This document shows, one piece after another, positions 50,520-59,952 of a DNA stretch of 64,000 nucleotides. The translations under genes were made by a program, and so were the position numbers. Below the pieces are notes generated by a model, which was not told the origin of the DNA, searched no databases, and saw only the letters and a list, made by a program, of their open reading frames with translations. This DNA comes from Cnuibacter physcomitrellae (GTDB taxonomy: Bacteria; Actinomycetota; Actinomycetes; Actinomycetales; Microbacteriaceae). Positions within the stretch are counted from its first letter, which is position 1; each line of letters starts with the position of its first letter. The stretch covers positions 1,614,214 to 1,678,213 of the forward strand of contig NZ_BMHD01000001.1 of NCBI RefSeq assembly GCF_014640535.1, read 5' to 3'.

Positions 50520-52807
50520 CGCCTCCCGGGGTGCGCCGACAGCCGCACCGTCAGATCGTGCTCTCCGGCGGGCAGCTCGCGCTCGTCGTCCTCGAGGCGC
50601 AGGACCGCCGACGAGCCCGACGGCACGACGATCGTGATCCGCACCCGGTCGCCATCCCGCTCCCAGTGGACGGATGCCGGCCCGTGGGGCGTGTCGAGAC
50701 GGGCGGAGGCCCAGATGAGCCCGCCGCCGAACCGCGGTTCGACGAGGATGCGGCGGTAGCCGGGCTCCGCGGGGGCCAGGCCGCCGATCGACCGGTGCAT
50801 CCAGTCGGCGACGGCACCGAGCGCGTAGTGGTTGAAGCTCGTCATCTCGCCGGGGTTCACCGTGCCGTCGGGGAGCATGCTGTCCCAGCGCTCCCAGATC
50901 GTGGTCGCCCCCATCGTCACCGGGTACAGCCACGACGGGCACTCCCGCTGGAGCAGCAGGGCGTAGGCGTCCTCGAGGTGCCCGGTCCGGGTGAGGGCGT
51001 CGAGCACGAAGGGCGTGCCCGCGAAGCCCGTCGAGATGCGGTGGCCCGAGGCGGCCACGATCTCGGCGAGGCGGTCACCCGCCCACCCCCGGTCCTCCTC
51101 GCCAAGCAGGCCGAAGACGAGCGCGAGCGAGTAGACCGTGGCGCAGTCGCTGCGGATCCTGCGGTCGCGCACGTAGACCGTGTGGAACGCGGCCCGCAGC
51201 GACGCCGCGAGCCCCTCGAACTCCACCGCGTCGTCCGAGTATCCGAGCACCGCCGCCGTGTCGGCGAGGATGCGGGCGGTCCGGTAGGCCGCCGCCGTCG
51301 CGACCACCCCGGGGTCGGCCGCCGCCGCTGCCGGGTCATCGGCCGGAGCGGTCGGATCGAGCCAGTCGCCGAACTGGAACCCCGCATCCCAGACGCCGTC
51401 GGCCGAGAGGAGCGACCGGACCCGGCGGGCATGCGCCGCCATCGAGGGATACGCCTCACGCAGGGTCGCCGGGTCACCGTACGCCCACCACAGCGCCCAG
51501 GGGACCCACGCCGCCGCGTCCGCCCAGAGCGCCGTGGCGTCGAAGGGCTGCAGCTCCGGCGGGATGCCGATGTGCTTCAGCAGGTCGGGCACGACGTAGG
51601 GCACCGCTCCGCCGTGGGCCCGCTGCTCGAGAGCGAGGTCGCGGAGCCAGTCGGCGAGGAACGACCCCGAGTCGAACACGAACGCGGCCGTCGGGGCGAA
51701 GACGGCGATGTCGCCCGTCCAGCCGAGCCGCTCGTCACGCTGCGGGCAGTCGGTCGGCAGCGCGACGACGTTGCCCTGCATGCTCCGCACCACGTTCTCG
51801 TGCAGCCGCGTGAGCAGGGGGTCGGAGCAGGCGAACGACCCGATGCGCCGCAGGTCGGAGCCGACGACGACGGCCGTCAGACCGGCGTCGGCCGGGTCGG
51901 CGGCGGTCAGCGCGGCCGAGCCGCCCGGCCATCCCTCGATCTCGGCGTAGCGGAAGCCGTGGAAGGTGAACGTGGGCTCGAACGTGTCGACACCTCCGCT
52001 CAGCGTGTACACGTCCTCGGCGCGGGCGGAGCGGAGGGGCCGGATCGCGAGCTCGTCCCCCTCGAGCACCTCCGCATGCCTGACCGTGATGCGCGTTCCC
52101 GCCTGGCCCGAGACCGTCAGCCGCACCCATCCGACGAGGTTCTCGCCGTAGTCGACGATCACGCGCCCGCTGGGGCTCGACCCGATCGACACGGGCGAGA
52201 TCTCGCGGAGCCGCCGGACCGGCGGGACCGACGAGGCGACGAGCCGGTCCGTGTCGGACTCGAGCTCCTCCACGGGCATCCACCCGGAGTCGTCGAAGCC
52301 CGGCGAGTCCCATCCGGGCTGAGCGCGGCGAGCATCGATGTGCTGACCGTCGTAGAGGTCGTCCGCGGTGGTCTCCCCCGTCGACGCGCGCCACCGGGAG
52401 TCGGTCGCGACGAGGTGCTCGTGGCCGTCGGCGAAGCGGATGCGCAGCTCGGCGATCGCAGCGAGTCGGCTCCCGTAGACGGCACTCCTGCCGGTCCAGC
52501 CGAGGCGGCCCCGATACCAGCCGTTGCCGACGCGGATGCCGATCGCCACCGCGCCTGCCCTCACCAGCTCGGTCACGTCGTGCTCAGCGAAGCGGGTGCG
52601 CCACTCGTAGCTCGTCCATCCGGGAGCGAGGAGCTCGTCCGAGACCGGCCGTCCGTTGATGCTTGCCTCGTAGACCCCGTGCGCCGAGATCCGCAGCCGG
52701 GCGCCGACGACCTCGCCGTGTCCCGTGGGCAGCTCGACCTCCCGTCGGAACAGCGGCGCCCCGAGCCCGTCCACCCGCGGTGAGATGAAGCGTGCCGTCC
52801 AGCTCAT
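50516..52807 (-). CDS. Alpha-L-rhamnosidase, GH78
   Basis: 763 residues, no signal peptide, so cytoplasmic. It removes terminal alpha-L-rhamnose from glycosides. Two N-terminal beta domains (about 20-150 and 185-300) precede the (alpha/alpha)6 barrel (about 320-660), then a C-terminal beta domain ending VPSGSSAVLRLEDDERELPA. The GH78 signature PTDCPQRDERLGWTGD, holding the acid and base candidates, is intact, and GFRYAEIEGWPG and MTSFNHYALGAVADWM are typical. Start/stop overlaps of 4 bp link it to the HAD and CocE-type genes, so the whole row is one transcript. Confidence 0.96.
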   Translation of the reverse strand: MSWTARFISPRVDGLGAPLFRREVELPTGHGEVVGARLRISAHGVYEASINGRPVSDELLAPGWTSYEWRTRFAEHDVTELVRAGAVAIGIRVGNGWYRGRLGWTGRSAVYGSRLAAIAELRIRFADGHEHLVATDSRWRASTGETTADDLYDGQHIDARRAQPGWDSPGFDDSGWMPVEELESDTDRLVASSVPPVRRLREISPVSIGSSPSGRVIVDYGENLVGWVRLTVSGQAGTRITVRHAEVLEGDELAIRPLRSARAEDVYTLSGGVDTFEPTFTFHGFRYAEIEGWPGGSAALTAADPADAGLTAVVVGSDLRRIGSFACSDPLLTRLHENVVRSMQGNVVALPTDCPQRDERLGWTGDIAVFAPTAAFVFDSGSFLADWLRDLALEQRAHGGAVPYVVPDLLKHIGIPPELQPFDATALWADAAAWVPWALWWAYGDPATLREAYPSMAAHARRVRSLLSADGVWDAGFQFGDWLDPTAPADDPAAAAADPGVVATAAAYRTARILADTAAVLGYSDDAVEFEGLAASLRAAFHTVYVRDRRIRSDCATVYSLALVFGLLGEEDRGWAGDRLAEIVAASGHRISTGFAGTPFVLDALTRTGHLEDAYALLLQRECPSWLYPVTMGATTIWERWDSMLPDGTVNPGEMTSFNHYALGAVADWMHRSIGGLAPAEPGYRRILVEPRFGGGLIWASARLDTPHGPASVHWERDGDRVRITIVVPSGSSAVLRLEDDERELPAGEHDLTVRLSAHPGRR

Positions 52808-54513
52808 GCGCTGACCCCCTCCGGTCTGAGAGGTTCGCTCCAGGTCGCCGACATCGCGACCTCACCGTCGACGGTGAGCACGGCCTCCGCCTCGAACCGC
52901 GTCTGCCGGGCGCTGAGCGTGACCTCCACCGCGGCGGTGCTCCCCGAAGGATGCTCGAGCGTGCCTCCGACGACCGCCACGAGCTCGGACTCGTGCGGTC
53001 GGGATGCGGAGACGGTCGCGCGGACGTCGGAGGTCGTCCCCACGCAGGTGCCGTCCGCGAGCGCGTAGCTCCCGCCCCCGGCGAACCGCACCGAGACGAG
53101 GTCGTCGTCGGGTGCTCGATCGACACGCCATCGCGGCCCCGCGGCATCGGCGCGGAGAGGCGCACCGGACGCCTCGGGCGAGGGGAAGGGGTCGACGGGG
53201 TCGAGCGTCGCCGGATCGAGGATCGGGATCTCGACCGAGAGGTTCGAGAGGCGGTGCGACCTCACCGAGGGAAGAGGCACCAACCGGGGGAAGTCCGCAT
53301 CGCCGAGCGCGAGGCGCAGTCGGTCGGTCGCGGCGAGGGCGACGAGGGTCGGGCGGAGCCGGAGGACCTGCCGCCCGGCCCGGGTCGGCAGGCAGGTGCC
53401 GGTCGTGATGAGCTCCGACACGCCGTCGTCGCGCACCCGGCAGAGTCGGGCCACGATCCTCGCGGGAAGCGGCCCGTCGGCCGCGACCTCGAACTCGACG
53501 GCAGCGGCGCCCGCGAGCACCGCATCCCGTCCGACGCCCGCACTGTCGAGGCGGAGGCAGTGCCGGTCGTCGACGGTCTGATCGGCGGGCGGCACCTCCC
53601 CGGCCGAGGGCATGCCCCAGGATCCGCTCTGCGCACCGACCGTGGCGTTCGACGGGACGACGTGGGAGACCGACGCGGAGACCACCGTCTCGCCCCGCGC
53701 GAGAGCGCCCGCATCGCCCGCGGCACCGCCGACGGCGGCGAGCCTCAGCCGCGACGCCCGCGGAGGCGGCCACGCGTCGAAGCCGCCCCATCCCCCGCCG
53801 AGGATCGCGCACTGCACGGGGCTCCCGGACAGGGCCGGACCTCCGAGCAGCCAGTGATCCCACCACTCCAAGGCGATCTCCGGGAGGCCCTCTTCGAGCC
53901 GAGGCCCGCGGTGGAACCACGGGCCCATGATCAGCCGCTTCGGCACATCCAGCCGCTCGTACAGCTCCACCATCGATCGCGCGTAGAGGTCCCGCCATCC
54001 GCCGATGCACAGCGCCGGCACCCTGATCCGCGAGACGTCGATGGCGCGCCGGGAGAGCTCCGGATCTCCGGCGTCGGCGTCGGGCCGGAGCGGGGAGAGC
54101 ATCGGGATGACGGCGCGCAGCGCGGGATGACCGACCTCCGCGGCGCGCAGCGTCGTGAAGCCGCCGGAGGACATGCCCCACATGCCCACCCCGCCGTCCG
54201 ACCAGGGCTGGGCGACGATCCAGTCGAGCGCCGCGCTGGAGTCGCGCGCCTCCTCGGGGCTCATCTTCGGCGCGGCGACGCCGTCGGATCGGCCCGTCCC
54301 GCTGAGGTCGACGAGGACGCAGGCGTACCCGCGTGCGGCGAACCAGCGCATCAGGTCGTGCCAGAAGAGGTCGAGGTCCTTGCGATACGGCAGGACGGTG
54401 AGCAGGGTCGGGACAGCAGCCACGTCGGCCGGTCGGATGACGTCGGCGGAGAGCGTGCCCGACGCCGAGGGGATGCGGACGTCGCGGGTCTCCTCGACGG
54501 CCAGGAGGCTCAT
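52804..54513 (-). CDS. CocE/NonD-family serine hydrolase
   Basis: 569 residues from ATG 54513. Alpha/beta hydrolase with a lid and a C-terminal jelly-roll (from about 330), as in cocaine esterase. VDLSGTGRSDGVAAPKMSPE is the conserved early block, the nucleophile is the Ser of GVGMWGMSSGGFTTLRAAEV, and LIMGPWFHRGP near residue 235 carries the His. No signal peptide. Family members cleave esters or acyl peptides. Within this operon it is a candidate for removing acyl groups from the imported glycoside. It overlaps both neighbours by 4 bp. Confidence 0.92.
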   Translation of the reverse strand: MSLLAVEETRDVRIPSASGTLSADVIRPADVAAVPTLLTVLPYRKDLDLFWHDLMRWFAARGYACVLVDLSGTGRSDGVAAPKMSPEEARDSSAALDWIVAQPWSDGGVGMWGMSSGGFTTLRAAEVGHPALRAVIPMLSPLRPDADAGDPELSRRAIDVSRIRVPALCIGGWRDLYARSMVELYERLDVPKRLIMGPWFHRGPRLEEGLPEIALEWWDHWLLGGPALSGSPVQCAILGGGWGGFDAWPPPRASRLRLAAVGGAAGDAGALARGETVVSASVSHVVPSNATVGAQSGSWGMPSAGEVPPADQTVDDRHCLRLDSAGVGRDAVLAGAAAVEFEVAADGPLPARIVARLCRVRDDGVSELITTGTCLPTRAGRQVLRLRPTLVALAATDRLRLALGDADFPRLVPLPSVRSHRLSNLSVEIPILDPATLDPVDPFPSPEASGAPLRADAAGPRWRVDRAPDDDLVSVRFAGGGSYALADGTCVGTTSDVRATVSASRPHESELVAVVGGTLEHPSGSTAAVEVTLSARQTRFEAEAVLTVDGEVAMSATWSEPLRPEGVSA

Positions 54514-55427
54514 GCCGACGGTCCGGAGCGGAGCGCCTCGGCGAGCCTGGCGAGGCTGCGGTCGATCTCCGGCAGCGCGGGCACGGGCGGGATGTTGAGG
54601 TGCCCGTGCGGGAGACCGTCGGCGATGTCCGTGACGACGGGGACCCCGACCGATCTCAGCTGCCGCGCGAAGAGCTCGCCGGACCCGCGCAGCTCGTCGA
54701 TCCCGCTGAGCTCCAGACGGGTCGGCGGCAGTCCCTCCACCGACCCCAGCCCCGGCATGGCCTCGACGGGGATGTCGTGGATGCGCCCGAGGTAACCCTC
54801 GAGCACGCCCAGCATGTGGTCGGCGGTGAAGCGCAGGATCTCCGGCAGCTCGTCCACGCGGAGGCCCTCGACCGCCGGCGTCGGGAAGTGCAGCGCGGGA
54901 TAGCCGAGCAGCAGCCCGGCCGGACCCGGACGCCCTGCATCGACCTCGCGCCGGGCCGCGGCGACGGCGAGGTTGCCCCCGGCGGAGCAGCCTCCCAGCT
55001 GCAGTCGTGACCGGTCGACCCCGTAGTCGTCCGCCCGGTCGGTGAACCAGCTCCATGCCGCCTGCACGTCGTCGAGGCCGGCGGGGAAGCGCGTGTCCGG
55101 TCCGGCGAGTCGATAGTCGACGGTGACCACCAGGGCACCCGCGCGATCGGCGAGCTCGCGGGCGACGACGTCGGCCTCCGGCATGTCGACCGAGCCGCCG
55201 CTGAAGCCGCCGCCGTGCACCCAGAGCAGCCCGGGCTTCGGCGAGGGCGACCGTTCCGGATGGTAGAGGCGCAGGGGGACGTCGCCGGCCGGACCAGGGA
55301 CCGAGAGGGCCTCCATCCGGACCGGAGGGGGACGATAGCTTTCGGTGAGAGTGGCGAGGACGCGTTCATAGTCGTCCCAGTCACCGACTCCAGCCAACGC
55401 CTCATGGAGGAGCGGGTGCAGTGTCAT
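54510..55427 (-). CDS. Alpha/beta-hydrolase fold-3 esterase (HSL type)
   Basis: 305 residues. The hormone-sensitive-lipase group motif HGGGFSGGS sits in GLLWVHGGGFSGGSVD (oxyanion hole), the nucleophile in LQLGGCSAGGNLAVAAARR, and the acid and His in SGIDELRG and GLPHGHLNIPP. The nucleophile motif is GCSAG rather than the usual GDSAG. No signal peptide, so cytoplasmic. It hydrolyses small acyl or aryl esters. It is translationally coupled to lacI upstream and cocE-like downstream by ATGA overlaps, making two esterases next to one rhamnosidase. Confidence 0.93.
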   Translation of the reverse strand: MTLHPLLHEALAGVGDWDDYERVLATLTESYRPPPVRMEALSVPGPAGDVPLRLYHPERSPSPKPGLLWVHGGGFSGGSVDMPEADVVARELADRAGALVVTVDYRLAGPDTRFPAGLDDVQAAWSWFTDRADDYGVDRSRLQLGGCSAGGNLAVAAARREVDAGRPGPAGLLLGYPALHFPTPAVEGLRVDELPEILRFTADHMLGVLEGYLGRIHDIPVEAMPGLGSVEGLPPTRLELSGIDELRGSGELFARQLRSVGVPVVTDIADGLPHGHLNIPPVPALPEIDRSLARLAEALRSGPSA

Positions 55428-56422
55428 CGCGAGGATCCCCGGATGACGAGCTCGACCGGGAGGACCTGCTTCACGCGGGCGGAGCGGGGGTCACGCCGTT
55501 GCGTGAGCAGCATGTCGGCGCACTGGTAGCCGACCGCGTGCAACGGCATCCGGACGGTCGAGATGCCCACCGCGGCGCTCTCGGCCGAGTCGCCGCATCC
55601 GATGACGGCGACGTCCCCGGGCACCGTCCGACCCTGATCGACGAGGCTCTGCCACGCGCCGATCGCCGAGGAGTCGTCGGGGAGCACGAGGGCGTCGAAC
55701 TGCACTCGGCGGTCGAGCAGGAAGTCGCTTCCCGCGCGCCCGCCGGCCGCCCCTCCGGCGGGGAGGAGGTGCTCGATCAGCACCGCGTCGGGGTCGAGTC
55801 CGGCGTCGACGACCGCCTTCCGGGACGCGGACGTGCGCCGCGCGGAGCGAGCGGGCTCCCGCGCGTCCTGGGCGAGCACGATGCGCCGTCGCCCGTTCGC
55901 CAGGAGGTGCTCGATCGTCAGACGGCTGGCAGCGTCGTCGTCGGCGGCGGCCGCGGACAGCCGTCGCGAGGCGGAGGCGCCCGCGATGACGACAGCCATC
56001 CCCCGCGAGGTGAGCGACTCGGCGAGCTGGTCGGTGCCCTCCCCGGACTCCAGGATGATGCTGTGCATCCCCAGCCGCTCGAAGGCGTTCAGCGCGCCGA
56101 GGAGGCGCTCGTCGTCCCCGTCGGTGAAGGCCGTCAGCGCCTCGACACCCGTCCTGCCGATGCGCTCCTGCACGCCCTCCAGCACGGCGGCACGAGAGGA
56201 TGACGCGTCGACGAGCACGACCCCGATGGTCTCGAGGCGCCCGGGAGCCTTGCGCGCCCGGCCGGAGGGGGTCCATCCCAGCTCGTCGATCGCGGCCCGC
56301 ACCCGGCGCAGAGTGGACGTGGACACGCGTTCAGGATGGTTCAAAGCATTCGACACCGTGCCCACCGAGACACGGGCATGCTTCGCGACATCGGCGATCG
56401 ACGTCGTTGTATCTCCAGCCAT
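55424..56422 (-). CDS. LacI-family regulator of the rhamnosidase operon
   Basis: 332 residues from ATG 56422. The HTH is at residues 8-27 (SIADVAKHARVSVGTVSNAL), with the hinge at LRRVRAAIDELGWTPSGRAR; the periplasmic-binding-type sensor domain follows. Signal-recognition residues are not identifiable. It is the first gene of the five-gene leftward operon, so it likely regulates itself and the divergent transporter genes through the shared promoter region, where an inverted repeat overlaps a promoter. Ligand probably a released sugar or glycoside. Confidence 0.94.
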   Translation of the reverse strand: MAGDTTTSIADVAKHARVSVGTVSNALNHPERVSTSTLRRVRAAIDELGWTPSGRARKAPGRLETIGVVLVDASSSRAAVLEGVQERIGRTGVEALTAFTDGDDERLLGALNAFERLGMHSIILESGEGTDQLAESLTSRGMAVVIAGASASRRLSAAAADDDAASRLTIEHLLANGRRRIVLAQDAREPARSARRTSASRKAVVDAGLDPDAVLIEHLLPAGGAAGGRAGSDFLLDRRVQFDALVLPDDSSAIGAWQSLVDQGRTVPGDVAVIGCGDSAESAAVGISTVRMPLHAVGYQCADMLLTQRRDPRSARVKQVLPVELVIRGSSR

Positions 56423-56465
56423 CGTCTCGCTTTCTTGCTGCACATGATCGTTGCTCAGCCCATCC

Positions 56466-56494
56466 TTGCACACTTGAAATAGTTCAACTAGCAT
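56466..56494 (+). promoter_or_regulatory. Transporter promoter with LacI operator in its spacer
   Basis: -35 TTGCAC (56466-56471), 17-bp spacer, -10 TAGCAT (56489-56494). The spacer contains the perfect inverted repeat TTGAA-ATAG-TTCAA (56474-56487). A repressor bound there would block the promoter. The 5' leader is about 65 nt. Confidence 0.65.
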
Positions 56495-56567
56495 CGCCAA
56501 TCGCAGGGGGTCCCTCGGTGATCTCCGCAAGCCACGAACAGTGCCCAAGAGAGATAGAGACTCAACG

Positions 56568-57950
56568 ATGAAGCTCCGAGTTCGACACGGCATCGCCGCC
56601 GTTGTGGTCGGCACCGTCGCGCTGGCCGCAGCAGGCTGCTCCGCGACCGCGTCCGCCCCCGCCACCCCTCAGTTCGACCCGAACGCCCCCGTGACCATCA
56701 CGGTCGGCGATCTGCCGAGCACCCAGGCCGAGGCCGCCCGCAAGACGTTCCTCGACTCCGTCGACGCGTTCGAGAAGGCGCACCCTAACGTCACCATCGA
56801 GACCAGCGAGACGCGCTGGGACAACGGCTCCTTCTCCGCCCTGGTGGCCGGAGGGACGATGCCGACCGTCATGTCCGTCCCGTTCACCAACACGAAGCAG
56901 GTGATCGACAACGGCCAGGTCGCCGACATCACGAACATCGCCGGCCCGCTCGGGATCCTCGACCGGGTGAACCCGGACACGCTGAAGCAGGCCCAGGACG
57001 ACGCGGGCAACACGTACGGCATCCCGACCTCGGTCGACGCGCTGGGCCTGATCTACAACCGCGAGCTCTTCCAGCAGGCCGGCCTGGACCCCGACGACCC
57101 GCCCTCGACCTGGGACGAGGTGCGCGAGGCGGCCAAGACGATCACGGAGAAGACCGGCGTGCCCGGGTACCTCCAGATGACCGAGGAGGGCCAGGGTGGC
57201 TGGATCTACACCGCGACCGTGTACTCGCAGGGCGGCACCGTGGAGGACCCGACCGGCGGCGAGGTCACCCTGGACAGCGATCAGAGCGTCGATGCCCTGA
57301 AGACCGTGCACGACATGTACTGGGATGACAAGTCGATGGGCTCGACCGTGCTGTTCAGCCTGAAGACGCTGATGCAGGAGTACGCGGCGAACCGTGCCGG
57401 CATGTTCATCGCGCCGGTCCAGACCTACGAGTGGCTGAACAACGTCTACGACATCGACCTGTCGACGATCGGCGCGACCCACGTCCCGCAGGCCGAGGGG
57501 GGCCCGTACGGCGCCCTGCTCTCGGGCAACGTGCAGATGTTCAACCCGAAGTCCACGCCCGAGCAGCTCAACGCCGCGGCGGAATGGGTCGACTACTACT
57601 ACTTCGGCAAGTACACCGACGAGGAGACCGCCGTCGCCAACGCCAAGGCCGTCGTCGCCGACGGCGGGGTCGTGGGCCTGCCCGGCCTGTCGCCGCTGAG
57701 CCCTGAGGCGTACGACCAGTACCGGAAGTGGATCGCCGACTACATCAACGTCGACCCCGCGCACTTCACGGGATACACCGACTCCCTCGCCGAGATCCCG
57801 CTGATCCCCGAGCCCGCCACGCGAGCCCAGGAGGTCTATGCGGATCTCGCCCCCACGGTGCAACAGGCGCTGACCGACGAGAACGCGGACCTCAAGGCGC
57901 TGATCTCCGACGCCTCCTCCCGCATCGATCGCATCATCTCCCAGGGATGA
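56568..57950 (+). CDS. Sugar ABC transporter substrate-binding lipoprotein
   Basis: 460 residues from ATG 56568; an upstream GTG at 56541 would give an unlikely leader. The signal peptide ends in the lipobox LAAAGC, so the cysteine at about residue 23 is lipidated. The mature protein is a CUT1-type extracellular sugar-binding protein: PVTITVGDLPSTQAEAARKT, YGIPTSVDALGLIYNRELFQ, DPDDPPSTWDEVREAAKTI. It captures an oligosaccharide or glycoside for the two permeases that follow 19 bp downstream. No ATPase is encoded in view, so a shared MsiK-type ATPase is likely. Confidence 0.95.
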   Translation: MKLRVRHGIAAVVVGTVALAAAGCSATASAPATPQFDPNAPVTITVGDLPSTQAEAARKTFLDSVDAFEKAHPNVTIETSETRWDNGSFSALVAGGTMPTVMSVPFTNTKQVIDNGQVADITNIAGPLGILDRVNPDTLKQAQDDAGNTYGIPTSVDALGLIYNRELFQQAGLDPDDPPSTWDEVREAAKTITEKTGVPGYLQMTEEGQGGWIYTATVYSQGGTVEDPTGGEVTLDSDQSVDALKTVHDMYWDDKSMGSTVLFSLKTLMQEYAANRAGMFIAPVQTYEWLNNVYDIDLSTIGATHVPQAEGGPYGALLSGNVQMFNPKSTPEQLNAAAEWVDYYYFGKYTDEETAVANAKAVVADGGVVGLPGLSPLSPEAYDQYRKWIADYINVDPAHFTGYTDSLAEIPLIPEPATRAQEVYADLAPTVQQALTDENADLKALISDASSRIDRIISQG

Positions 57951-57969
57951 CCGGAGCACTCACCCACTC

Positions 57970-58938
57970 ATGACGCTGCAACGCAAAGCCGCCCCCGACT
58001 CCCGAGCCCTCACCCGCTCGGGAGCCGGGGCGGCACCCCGTCGTCCCCTTCGAGTCCGCTTCTCCCGCTGGGTGAAGGGCGGCGGTATCTGGGCCATCGT
58101 CTTCGGGGCGCCGCTGCTGATCATCTTCGGGTACTTCGCCTGGGGTCCGATCATCAGCGGAGTCGTGCTCTCGCTGCAGAAGACGAACTTCCTCACCACC
58201 ACCTGGGTGGGCTGGTCGAACTTCGAGTTCGTGCTGACCGACCCCGTGCTGCCGAAGGCGGTCGGCAACACCCTCCTGTTCACGGCGATCTCGCTCCTGA
58301 TCGGCGCCCCCCTCCCCCTCGCCCTCGCCGTGGTGATGGCCGAGCTCCGTCGGCGGAAGGGCCTGTACAGCGCGCTCGCCTACCTCCCCGTGGTCATCCC
58401 GCCCGTCGTCGGGATCCTCCTGTGGAAGGTCATGTACCTCCCGGGGAAGGAGGGCCTGCTCAACTCGATCCTCGGCAGCGTCGGCCTCGGCCCGTTCGCC
58501 TGGCTGAACTCCGAGCAGATGGTCATCCCCTCGATGGTGGTCGCCAGCACCTGGGCCGGAGCCGGCACCGCGGTGATCATCTACCTGGCGGCGCTGGGCG
58601 GCGTGCGCCCGGAGCTCTACGAGGCGGCCGAGCTCGACGGTGCCGGGGTCTGGAGACGCATCTGGCACGTCACCCTCCCGCAGATCCGCGGCATCGTGCT
58701 GATCCTCCTCCTGCTCCAGATCATCGGCACACTGCAGGTCTTCAACGAGCCCAAGCTGCTGACCGGCGGCGGCCCCAACAACGCCTCGATCACGATCCTG
58801 ATGGTCATCTACCAGTACGGCTTCGTGAACTCCAACTACGGCGCGGCAGCGGCGCTCAGCGTGATGCTCGCGCTCGCGCTGGCGCTGATCTCGGTCGCCT
58901 ACCAGTTCGCCACCCGGAGATGGAGCGACAATGACTGA
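57970..58938 (+). CDS. Sugar ABC transporter permease, first subunit
   Basis: 322 residues. Six membrane helices after a basic tail (RVRFSRWVKGGGIWAIVFGA). The cytoplasmic EAA loop for ATPase docking is EAAELDGAGVWRRIWHVTLP near residue 220. It is the MalF-type member of a CUT1 importer, encoded between the binding protein and the second permease, whose start it overlaps by 8 bp. Confidence 0.96.
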   Translation: MTLQRKAAPDSRALTRSGAGAAPRRPLRVRFSRWVKGGGIWAIVFGAPLLIIFGYFAWGPIISGVVLSLQKTNFLTTTWVGWSNFEFVLTDPVLPKAVGNTLLFTAISLLIGAPLPLALAVVMAELRRRKGLYSALAYLPVVIPPVVGILLWKVMYLPGKEGLLNSILGSVGLGPFAWLNSEQMVIPSMVVASTWAGAGTAVIIYLAALGGVRPELYEAAELDGAGVWRRIWHVTLPQIRGIVLILLLLQIIGTLQVFNEPKLLTGGGPNNASITILMVIYQYGFVNSNYGAAAALSVMLALALALISVAYQFATRRWSDND

Positions 58939-59893
58939 CCTGGACATCCGCGAGGAGACGACGGCGACCGTGCAGGACCGTCGTTTCTGGCGCCGCTCCC
59001 GCGGCTCGGAGGACGAGGCCGGACGCTCGGCGGTGTCCTGGGGCGATCGCAAGGACCCGCGGGTGCGCTGGACGCTGCGGGTCGCTCAGCTGCTCGTGCT
59101 CGCCGGCCTCGTCGTCGCCGCCGTGTTCCCCATCGTCTGGCTGGCCAAGGCGTCGATCTCGACGACCGGCGACCTCATCCGCGATCCCCTCGCCTGGTGG
59201 CCGTCCGGGATCGACCTCTCGAACTACGACGTGGTCTGGAACGAGCTCGGCATCGCCAAGTACCTCCTGAACACCCTCTGGCTGGCACTCGGGAGCGCCG
59301 CGGTCACGCTCGTGCTGTGCGTGACCGGCGCGTACTGCCTGTCGATCCTCCGGCCACGCTGGGGCGCGGTGGTCTACTGGGCGGTGCTGGCGACCCTGTT
59401 CATCCCGGGGGTCATCTCCCTGGTGCCGCTGTACCTCACCGTGCTCGACCTGCCCGGGCTCGGCATCAGCCTGCTGAACACGATGTGGGCGGTGTGGCTG
59501 CCCGCGGGCGCCAGCGCCTTCTCGCTCGTGCTGGCGAAACGGTTCTTCGACTCGATCCCGCGCGAGCTCGTCGAAGCGGCTCGCATCGACGGAGCGGGGC
59601 CGGTCCGTGTGCTCTGGTCGGTGGTGATCCCGCTCTCGCGCCCGATCCTGAGCGTGCTGGCCCTGCTCGCCTGCGTCTCGGCGTACAAGGAGTACCTGTG
59701 GCCGCTGCTGGTGCTGCAGGACCCGAACGTGCAGCCCATCTCGGTCGCACTCCCCCGGGTGGAGCCGTCGCTCGAGTACTCGGCGATGATGGCCGCGCTG
59801 TTCCTCTCGCTCATCATCCCCATCGTGCTGTTCCTGATCTTCCAGCGGCAGTTCCTGAGGAGCGTCGGCATGGCGAACGGCATCAAGGGCTGA
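58931..59893 (+). CDS. Sugar ABC transporter permease, second subunit
   Basis: 320 residues, MalG type. A 30-residue Arg/Glu-rich N-terminus precedes six helices beginning LRVAQLLVLAGLVVAAVFPI. The EAA loop is EAARIDGAGPVRVLWSVVIP near residue 218. The last part, GMMAALFLSLIIPIVLFLIF-like, ends FQRQFLRSVGMANGIKG, the typical C-terminus. It overlaps the first permease gene by 8 bp, which indicates coupled translation. Confidence 0.96.
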   Translation: MTDLDIREETTATVQDRRFWRRSRGSEDEAGRSAVSWGDRKDPRVRWTLRVAQLLVLAGLVVAAVFPIVWLAKASISTTGDLIRDPLAWWPSGIDLSNYDVVWNELGIAKYLLNTLWLALGSAAVTLVLCVTGAYCLSILRPRWGAVVYWAVLATLFIPGVISLVPLYLTVLDLPGLGISLLNTMWAVWLPAGASAFSLVLAKRFFDSIPRELVEAARIDGAGPVRVLWSVVIPLSRPILSVLALLACVSAYKEYLWPLLVLQDPNVQPISVALPRVEPSLEYSAMMAALFLSLIIPIVLFLIFQRQFLRSVGMANGIKG

Positions 59894-59952
59894 CGCCGCT
59901 GACGAATCCGCTGAGCTAGTGTCGGTGGGATGCAGCCCGTGAGGAGGTCGCG

